Source: Chitinophagaceae bacterium
GTDB taxonomy: Bacteria > Bacteroidota > Bacteroidia > Chitinophagales > Chitinophagaceae
Assembly: GCA_947483345.1 (NCBI GenBank)
Contig: CANKNL010000055.1
Coordinates: 1-13,375, forward strand
Direction of reading: 5' to 3'
DNA: 13,375 nt
Part shown: positions 6,026-13,000 of the stretch, piece by piece
Layout of the letters: each line of letters opens with the position of its first letter
Numbering within the stretch: the stretch's first letter is position 1
Position numbers and translations under genes: made by a program
Notes under the pieces: model-generated
Told to the model about the DNA's origin: nothing
Seen by the model: the letters and a program-made list of their open reading frames with translations, nothing else
The model's database searches: none

Positions 6026-7312
6026 TTAGCCTTTTTTCTCAAATACCAAATAATCCCAGGGTGGCATGGTAAGTGATATCGGTTTATTAAAATAAATTGT
6101 TGATTTGTTAAATACCTGCATAAAGTGGCCGCTCACCAACTCATCGGTAATGGTAAAGGCTGTAGTATCATTACTCAAATTCAGTAAAACCAATACTTCA
6201 TCTGCACCGTTTTTACGCAAGTAGGCCAGTACATTTTTACCGCCTTCGGTGTGGATATAAAAAGTAGCAGATGCCGGATCGGCAGCCCGCAACGCTTTAT
6301 TCGTTTTACGTAACCCCAACAAGGTTTTATAAAAATCATGTAACAAACAGGTGCCGGTCCAATTAATCATATCCTTATCAAAAAACTGAAGTCGTTTTTC
6401 ATTTGGTAATTCTTCTCCGCTGTAGATCATAGGAATACCGTTCCAGGTACAACTGAATACAGCCAAGGCTTTCAGCATATGTCCATATTTTTCAACACCG
6501 GTACCATTCCAGGTATTTTCATCATGATTACTGGTAAAATACATGCGGTAAGCCGTTGCCGGAAAGTCTGTGTCATATTTTTTAAGCACCTCATATAAGT
6601 GATCGATAGGCAGCTGGTCCTTATAAAATTTTTCGGTGGCGTGCATCCATGCCCAGGTAAAACTGGCATCAAATACTTCATGGTAACTGATCTCTTCTGA
6701 TTCGGCAAGCCAAAACAGACCGGGCTTTAACGGCTCCATGTTGGTTCTTGCCTTTTTCCAAAAACTAAGTGGGGTAAGATGTGCCAGGTCTGCTCTAAAT
6801 CCATCAATATCAAAATCGGTAACCCAATATCGCATAGCTTCGATCATTGCATTTTGTTCTGCCACATTAGTATGATCAATCTGTATCACATCTGTCCAGT
6901 CGTAGGGTGGTATAAAATTCCCTGCTGTATCTCTTACAAAATATTCTGCATGTTCCGTTGTCCATACATTATCCCATGCCGCATGATTGGCTACCCAGTC
7001 CATAATCACTTTCATCCCCAATGCATGTGCGCGTTTGATCAGATTTTTAAAATCTTCGGCAGTCCCAAATTCGGGATTAACCCCCTTAAAATCACGAATT
7101 GAATAATAACTGCCCAATACACCTTTGCGGTTTATTTTTCCGATGGGATGGATGGGCATAAACCAAAGCATTTCTACACCCATATCTTTTAGTCTGGGCA
7201 ATGCTTGGGCAAATGCATTAAAGCTGCCCTCGGCACTGTATTGCCTGATATTGACCTCGTAAATATTGGACGCTGCAATCCAATCTGCTCTTTTATAATT
7301 GTTGTCAGTCAT
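6026..7312 (-). CDS. GH13 alpha-amylase-family glycoside hydrolase, cytoplasmic
   Basis: This 428-residue enzyme of the alpha-amylase superfamily probably acts on alpha-glucans or maltodextrins. The (beta/alpha)8 barrel starts early (SNIYEVNIRQYSAEGSF). The conserved GH13 regions are all present: DWVANH at 105-110 (region I), GFRADLAH at 171-178 with nucleophile Asp175 (region II), WLAESEE at 201-207 with acid/base Glu204 (region III), and SNHDEN at 261-266 with the transition-state Asp264 (region IV). YDWTDVIQIDH marks domain B. A small beta-sandwich at about 345-428 (VLAYLRKNG, VLVLLNLSN) is the usual C-terminal domain. There is no signal peptide and no lipobox, so it is cytoplasmic, unlike most SusG-type amylases. 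No SusC/SusD or glycan-transport genes lie in the window. Exact specificity (amylase, neopullulanase or glucosidase) cannot be read from the sequence. Confidence 0.93.
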   Translation of the reverse strand: MTDNNYKRADWIAASNIYEVNIRQYSAEGSFNAFAQALPRLKDMGVEMLWFMPIHPIGKINRKGVLGSYYSIRDFKGVNPEFGTAEDFKNLIKRAHALGMKVIMDWVANHAAWDNVWTTEHAEYFVRDTAGNFIPPYDWTDVIQIDHTNVAEQNAMIEAMRYWVTDFDIDGFRADLAHLTPLSFWKKARTNMEPLKPGLFWLAESEEISYHEVFDASFTWAWMHATEKFYKDQLPIDHLYEVLKKYDTDFPATAYRMYFTSNHDENTWNGTGVEKYGHMLKALAVFSCTWNGIPMIYSGEELPNEKRLQFFDKDMINWTGTCLLHDFYKTLLGLRKTNKALRAADPASATFYIHTEGGKNVLAYLRKNGADEVLVLLNLSNDTTAFTITDELVSGHFMQVFNKSTIYFNKPISLTMPPWDYLVFEKKG

Positions 7313-7345
7313 TGTTTATCTGCTTAATTTTTCTGATATTTTACC

Positions 7346-7353
7346 CAAATGTA
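7346..7353 (-). promoter_or_regulatory. Candidate -7 promoter element of the GH13 gene
   Basis: On the minus strand the bases read TACATTTG, an exact match to TAnnTTTG, 33 nt before the ATG at 7312. A TTTG lies upstream (7371-7368 on the minus strand), but its 14-nt spacing is shorter than the usual 19-21 nt. The site is therefore likely but not certain. Confidence 0.55.
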
Positions 7354-7403
7354 AGGACTGCTTTTTGCAAATACACAGAATAAAATTTTCGGGCTCAACC
7401 ATG

Positions 7404-7411
7404 TACCTTTG
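7404..7411 (+). promoter_or_regulatory. -7 promoter element of ispH
   Basis: TACCTTTG matches the Bacteroidota -7 consensus TAnnTTTG, and the full TACCTTTGC form is typical of the group. It lies 18 nt before ATG 7430. It would place transcription start only about 10-15 nt before that ATG, giving a short leader. It therefore excludes the in-frame TTG at 7409, which lies inside the element. A TTTTCGG stretch at 7386-7392 may stand in for a -33 element but is closer than usual. Confidence 0.6.
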
Positions 7412-7429
7412 CGGTTGTTAACTTTTACC

Positions 7430-8656
7430 ATGAAACAATTTACTGTTCCTGCCATATACCATAGTCCATTAATTGCAGCCATAAAAAATAAACGCAAAGC
7501 ACTGGATAAGATGAAAAAAGATTTCAGCCCTACCCTGCTGGATTATGGGCCGCTGCAGATTTACCTGGCCCGGCATTTTGGATTTTGTTATGGTGTAGAA
7601 AATGCGATTGAAATTGCCTTTCGTACTATTGAAGAAAATGCAGGTAAACGCATTTTTTTATTAAGTGAAATGATCCATAATCCCCAGGTAAATGCGGATC
7701 TGATTAAAAAAGGGGTACAGTTTTTACAGGACACAAACGGTAAACAGGTAATCCCTTTTGAATCTTTAACCAAGGATGACATTGTGATTATTCCGGCATT
7801 TGGAACCACCCTGGCCATTGAAAAAAAATTGGCGGAAATTGGAATAGCCACACATACGTATAATACCACTTGCCCCTTCGTAGAAAAAGTTTGGAACCGG
7901 AGTGAGCAGATCGCTAAAAATAATTATACCGTAGTGGTACATGGTAAACCTACCCATGAAGAAACGAGGGCTACTTTTTCACACGCCTCGGCACATACGG
8001 CAACCCTTATTGTAAATGACATGGCAGATGCCATCGCCCTAAGCAAATATATTACCGGTGAAAAAAACATGCATACATTCAGTACAGAATTTGCCGGAAA
8101 ATTCACAACGGGTTTTGATGTAACTAAAGATCTTGAACGCATTGGTGTTGTAAACCAAACAACCATGTTAGCCAGCGATACGCAAGACATTTCAGATTTT
8201 TTAAAAGCCGTGATGCAGAAAAAATACAATCTGAATGACAGCCATATTGAAGACCGTTTTGCCGATACCAGAGACACTTTATGTTATGCCACACTCGACA
8301 ACCAATCTGCGGTTTATGGCTTATTGGATATCCAGGCCGACCTGGCCATTGTTGTAGGCGGCTATAACAGCAGTAATACGTCTCACTTAGTAGAATTATG
8401 TGAAGCCAAACTGCCCACTTATTTTATTAATGATGCCGAAAAAATCAGGTCAGACTCATCGATCAGGCATTTTAATTTTCATACCAGTACTCAACTAATA
8501 ACGCCCAATTTTCTTCCCCAAAAAAGGCCCTTAAAAATATTGATGACCAGTGGCGCCAGTTGCCCGGATGCATTGGTTGAAGGCGTAATTGATAAAATCG
8601 TTTCTTTTTTTCCGGCCATTTTATCAGGTAAAGAAATGATATTAAAGTTTACATAA
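7430..8656 (+). CDS. ispH: 4-hydroxy-3-methylbut-2-enyl diphosphate reductase
   Basis: IspH (LytB) is the last enzyme of the MEP isoprenoid pathway, a [4Fe-4S] protein that reduces HMBPP to IPP and DMAPP. The three cluster cysteines are clear: Cys53 in HFGFCYGVENAI, Cys148 in TYNTTCPFVEKVW and Cys378 in TSGASCPDAL. The active-site landmarks EMIHNPQVN (His83), VHGKPTHEET (His171, His176), VNQTT at 241-245 and YNSSNTSHL at 312-320 are present. At 408 residues it is about 90 longer than E. coli IspH. The extra length comes from an N-terminal extension of about 40 residues before the first conserved block (PLQIYLARHFGFC) and inserts in the middle, the long form also found in cyanobacteria and plastids. 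ATG 7430 is chosen because a TAnnTTTG promoter element occupies the earlier TTG. It is transcribed alone, divergent from the GH13 gene. Confidence 0.95.
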   Translation: MKQFTVPAIYHSPLIAAIKNKRKALDKMKKDFSPTLLDYGPLQIYLARHFGFCYGVENAIEIAFRTIEENAGKRIFLLSEMIHNPQVNADLIKKGVQFLQDTNGKQVIPFESLTKDDIVIIPAFGTTLAIEKKLAEIGIATHTYNTTCPFVEKVWNRSEQIAKNNYTVVVHGKPTHEETRATFSHASAHTATLIVNDMADAIALSKYITGEKNMHTFSTEFAGKFTTGFDVTKDLERIGVVNQTTMLASDTQDISDFLKAVMQKKYNLNDSHIEDRFADTRDTLCYATLDNQSAVYGLLDIQADLAIVVGGYNSSNTSHLVELCEAKLPTYFINDAEKIRSDSSIRHFNFHTSTQLITPNFLPQKRPLKILMTSGASCPDALVEGVIDKIVSFFPAILSGKEMILKFT

Positions 8657-8728
8657 CCAGGCTATCCTATTACTACAGATGATCTAACATTTTTTGGGGG
8701 CCGCATGGCTTACTGCTTTGGCGAATAA

Positions 8729-8764
8729 AAAATGGATGCTCATGATGAAATAAGCATCCATTTT
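8729..8764. terminator. Shared terminator between ispH and the convergent T9SS gene
   Basis: AAAATGGATGCT (8729-8740) pairs perfectly with AGCATCCATTTT (8753-8764) around a 12-nt loop. T-rich sequence follows on the plus strand (TTTTATTTAT from 8761), and the A run before the left arm gives T residues on the minus strand. It lies between the ispH stop (8656) and the stop of the convergent T9SS protein gene (8803), which fits bidirectional termination. Confidence 0.8.
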
Positions 8765-8802
8765 ATTTATCTAAATACGTTTATGGAGCAGTTTTAAATG
8801 GT

Positions 8803-9933
8803 TTATTTTACAATAAAGATTTTTTTAGTTTCCAGTAGCTTATCCATTACCATGATCTGTAAATAATAATTACCTGCCGTTAAATTTAAATCCGAAATAC
8901 TAAAATAATAATTTGTTGCCTGTATGGTATTCAATTCTTTTGACCGGATCATCTGCCCGTTGGCACCAACCAGATTCAATTTTACCAAAGCATTACTGGA
9001 ATTGGCAAACGGTATACTAATATTAAATCCTTCTTTTACAGGATTTGGGAATATGGTGATCTGATTAATTTTTATATCAAGCTTTAAAGACCTGATATCG
9101 CTATAGTTTATTTTTCCGTTAATGTCCACCTGCTTAATTCTGTAATACAAAATTGTGGCCAATAGATTATTTATTCTTTCATCGGTATATTGATATGACG
9201 TATTACCGTTTGCAGACCGGTTTATGGTTGCAATGGTTGTAAAGTCTTTACCATTATTGCTCCGTTGCAGTTCATAATGATGGTCTGTATGGCCCTTTGC
9301 TACAGACCAGTTGATTATACCATCATTACCTTGTTTTACAATATTTAACGATAACATATTTAAAGGAAGAAGAACTGCACCTAATGTTGCAGAAGAAGGA
9401 AGGGGTCCTAAATAACTCATATTGTTGATTACAGTTGTGCCAGATCTTGCATAATATAACTGTCCGGATACGGATGCACCGGCAGTGCCGGAGAATATGT
9501 ACCATGCTATTGAATTTACACCTCCACCCGGCAATGTTACCAATGATACATTATTTGAAACATTAAAAGAACCCGAAAACTGAAGCTCCATTATTTGAGT
9601 TTCTACTCCAGCTCCAATTGAAATTGATGGATTTGTAAGATTTATAAAATGATAATGGCGATATCCGCCTTCCACAAAAGAGGCATCTGCAAACCAGGTG
9701 ATTCCAAAAGCCGGAGTTCCAATAATTGACAATGTAGGGATTGGCGTAGTGCCGGCACTAATGGCCACATCAAACTCAAAAGTATTAATAAACCCGTTAA
9801 CAGCAGTGACAGGCTTAATGTAAATTTTAATCCTTGATTGAGAAGATCCTATACCAATACTGGCCTGCATTATCTGGCCAAGCCCATGTAGAGAAAGAAA
9901 TAAAAAAAGTGCACTATTTAAAAGATATTTCAT
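8803..9933 (-). CDS. Secreted protein with T9SS type A sorting domain
   Basis: This 376-residue protein starts with a Sec signal peptide, MKYLLNSALFLFLSLHGLGQ, with likely cleavage after GLGQ. Residues 22-185 form a beta-rich domain I do not recognise (FEFDVAISAG, ITWFADASF, YRHYHFINLTNPSISIG, ETQIMELQFSG). Its alternating strands and 'I.EL.FSG' ending are cohesin- or CBM-like in appearance only. An FN3-like module follows at about 193-285 (INWSVAKGHTDHHYELQRS, ILYYRIKQVDINGKINYS). The C-terminus (about 290-376), with ITIFPNPVKEGFNISIP, a middle GANGQMI segment and AGNYYLQI before KKIFIVK, is a T9SS type A sorting domain, which directs outer-membrane export and cell-surface attachment. It follows the large surface-protein gene by 104 nt with no promoter match between them, so the two are probably co-transcribed. 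Confidence 0.88.
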   Translation of the reverse strand: MKYLLNSALFLFLSLHGLGQIMQASIGIGSSQSRIKIYIKPVTAVNGFINTFEFDVAISAGTTPIPTLSIIGTPAFGITWFADASFVEGGYRHYHFINLTNPSISIGAGVETQIMELQFSGSFNVSNNVSLVTLPGGGVNSIAWYIFSGTAGASVSGQLYYARSGTTVINNMSYLGPLPSSATLGAVLLPLNMLSLNIVKQGNDGIINWSVAKGHTDHHYELQRSNNGKDFTTIATINRSANGNTSYQYTDERINNLLATILYYRIKQVDINGKINYSDIRSLKLDIKINQITIFPNPVKEGFNISIPFANSSNALVKLNLVGANGQMIRSKELNTIQATNYYFSISDLNLTAGNYYLQIMVMDKLLETKKIFIVK

Positions 9934-9982
9934 GTTAAATTATTTTATTTACTTTGGTTTTATGTAATCGTTATTTTCAATT

Positions 9983-10020
9983 TTTATGAGCCCCAGCTTT
10001 GATAAGGGCCATCTCATAAA
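9983..10020. repeat. Inverted repeat between the two T9SS genes
   Basis: TTTATGAG (9983-9990) and CTCATAAA (10013-10020) are perfect 8-bp inverted arms around a 22-nt spacer. A CCC (9992-9994) and GGG (10006-10008) inside the spacer could extend the stem past a 4-nt bulge. No T tract follows on the minus strand, so it is not a standard terminator. It could be an mRNA stem-loop between co-transcribed genes that protects or separates the two segments. Confidence 0.35.
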
Positions 10021-10037
10021 TGTTGGTTACTGTTGTT

Positions 10038-13000
10038 TTAATTAAATAAAATAAATTTTTGAGTAAGCCAATTATTATTTAACTGTAACTGTATGGCATA
10101 GGCCCCATCGCTGAACCTGGACAGGTTGGTTATGCTGATGACATTATTTCCTTTTACAGCTTTTTGTTTTTGCATTAATACAATCTTACCACTGTTGTCG
10201 ACCATGCGAATATTTATCTCCTCTGCTTTTTCAGAATAGAATTTCAATGCAATTTGAGAAGTAGCCGGATTGGGTATCAGGGTAAGTGACATAGTCATTT
10301 GTGATTTATGTAATGCCACTATATTACTGTAATTAACGTCGCCCGATTTGCTAATAACTTTTAAGCGGTAATATAAAATATCACTGTTAATATTGGCAAT
10401 ATGATCTTTAGTAGAATAAGACTGTTCGATATTGACTACCACATTTTGCCTTACCGTAATGACTTTGCTAAAAGCATTATTATCTGTACTTCGTTCAATT
10501 TCAAAATGATCAACTTCTTTATCTGTAATGATTGTCCAGTTTAATGTTACACTATTATTGTTCTGTGAGCCTGTAAAACTCAGGAACCGAACGGGTAATA
10601 CATAACTTGAAAAACGCCAGTCTCTGTCTAATTGAAATGGAGGATTGAGCGTTCTTTGTACGGTTGTTCTTGAACCCGGCGTTGCATCACCCGTAAAAGT
10701 TCCTAAAGCACCCATCCGGTATGACGTTCCTTTAATATTGATTACTGAGTTAAGAGAATCAAAGCGATCATCAAGGCCATCATCATCGGCATCCAATCCG
10801 GTTAAAGTAACATTGTCATCAGCCATTCCATTCAGATTAAAATCATTGCCTTCTATTCCATCACTTCGGCCATCAGCATCAGAATCCCAGTCTCTGTAAT
10901 CGGGTGTACCATCAGCATCATGATCATATACAAATATACCTGCACCACCAAATGCTGCCGGCAGGTTATCGTAAGGACTCATCAATCCGTCTCCATCGGC
11001 ATCAGTTAATGTTGGCAATTTATATGCAAAAGTTGCTTGTCCTTCAATATTATCAGGAATGCCATCATCATCGGAATCGATATCCAAATAATCCGGTTTA
11101 CCATCAGCATCTGTACTACGCAGGTTTAATGCTGCCATAGCTGAAACTGTTGTTGACCATCCATTTGTCCCTATTACGCCGTCCACAATACCGTTTAAAT
11201 TTGCATCAGGTAATCCGGCTTCAATAACATCTACAATACCATCAGCATCACTATCCATATCATAAGCATTGGGCCTTAAATCACGGTCCTTATTTTTATT
11301 TGGATAATTATCTGCACGCCCATCAATAGGGGCTACATCAACTCCGGTCATTAATAATGCTGAAGCTAAAATATAATTATCGGCTATGCCATCAAAGTTC
11401 GCATCTGCAAAGCCATCGATCTTACCATCATTGTTTGTATCTGTACCCAATGCTTCTACCAGATCTGGTATGCCATCATTGTCACTATCCTGATCAAGGT
11501 AATTAGGAATGCCATCAGCATCTAAATCGGGTGTGCCTAAACCATTACCGGAGCCCTGAACACCTGTATTATTGGCATCTACATTTTGCGAGAATCCATC
11601 ATTATCCGTATCCACATAATTATCAATAATACCATTCCCATCGGTATCTACCCCATAGGATTCTACCACATCAGGTATACCATCATTATCACTATCCAGA
11701 TCATACTGATTGGGAATACCATCCATATCTCTATCTGCATTATCGTTTACGCCATCCAGGTTTGAATCAATAAATCCGGAGAGATCTGTATCATAAAAAT
11801 TTATTATGCCATCATTATCCGAATCGGCGCCATAATCAAAATTATCATTTACGCCATCCAGGTTTGTATCAACATAACCCGGATAAAGCGGATCCTTCCA
11901 GTTAGGTATACCGTTACTATTATGATCCGCTAAAGCAAGTGGATTATTAAATTCAACATAATCGGGTATGCCATCGTTATCATCATCTATATCTGCACAA
12001 AGTGTTATTATCACTGCAATTCGTGCCGTATCTGAACAGCCTGTTCCGTTTGTAAAGTAGGCCCAGTAAACACCCGAGCTGGTTACAGGTATTAATGGAT
12101 CATATAAATTGGCCTCAATAAAAGGCTTGGCAGAATAAAAAGAATAGCCTGCATATCTACCCCATGGGAGTGTAATATTTAGAGCAGCACATTTATTAAT
12201 CAGCAATGTATCTTTAGGCGTATAACATAAACCCGCAAGCGGAAAAATAACCGGCCCCGGTACAATACATCCCGCTGAATTTACACCACTGGAATCGAAC
12301 AATGAATTCCCGGAAATTTTACCAATATAATTTATTCTTGCACTATTTTTTAATGACCCTACACAACTTACTATTTGGCAGGAAGATGCTGACACTACTT
12401 TAAATTCAACATGGCTACTTACACCCGGGCCAACATTACCACCTGAAAAGGCATTGGCTCCAACACCTAAACGAAATTTAATTCTGTTAGTGGCAAAATC
12501 ATATTCAGCCTGGTCATCACTAGAAGCATCTGTTTTACTAACTCCTCCAATTTTAATACTGTTGGGAATATAAGTAGTTCCTGATGGTAATCTATCCAGA
12601 ATAAATGTACTTATACTTGAGTCATTACCCAAATTGGCATAGTTGATTTTATAAAGTAAACTATCACCGGGTAAAAACAAACCACCGTTGATATCGGTTG
12701 CTGTTTTATCAAATGCAAAAGTTGGATTATACTGTGATACGGATGTTGTTAAAACATGAGCGATGATCATTTCCTGGGGTGAAGAAAATCTTACAGTAGC
12801 TGAAGTTTGACTGTTACCCAAATTAGCATTGCCCACATTGGGCATATCCAAAATACTGGCATCATACCCCAATGTATTATTAAATGCAGGATTACGGGTA
12901 GTTACTACAGCACCTTTATATGCTATAGTACTGTTCCACATATCATTGAGGTTAGCCGTTGCATTAGGGGTTAAATTATAAAACGCAGCGGCACCATTTT

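Noticed and set aside
7409..7429. In-frame upstream TTG start for IspH
   Set aside because: It lies inside the TACCTTTG promoter element and would precede transcription start. The ATG at 7430 is natural.
8657..8728. T6G5 run (8691-8701) and adjacent sequence after ispH
   Set aside because: There is no stem, no open frame and no repeat partner in the window; only the terminator that follows is supported.
10645..11140. Plus-strand open frames inside the large T9SS gene
   Set aside because: They are opposite-strand shadows of the Asp/Gly-rich repeat region, with low-complexity His/Tyr or Ser-rich translations and no start signals.
10758..11993. Short repeated words on the plus strand suggesting a CRISPR array or tandem satellite
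   Set aside because: Units are irregular in spacing and sequence and are explained by DxDxDG codons in a long open frame.
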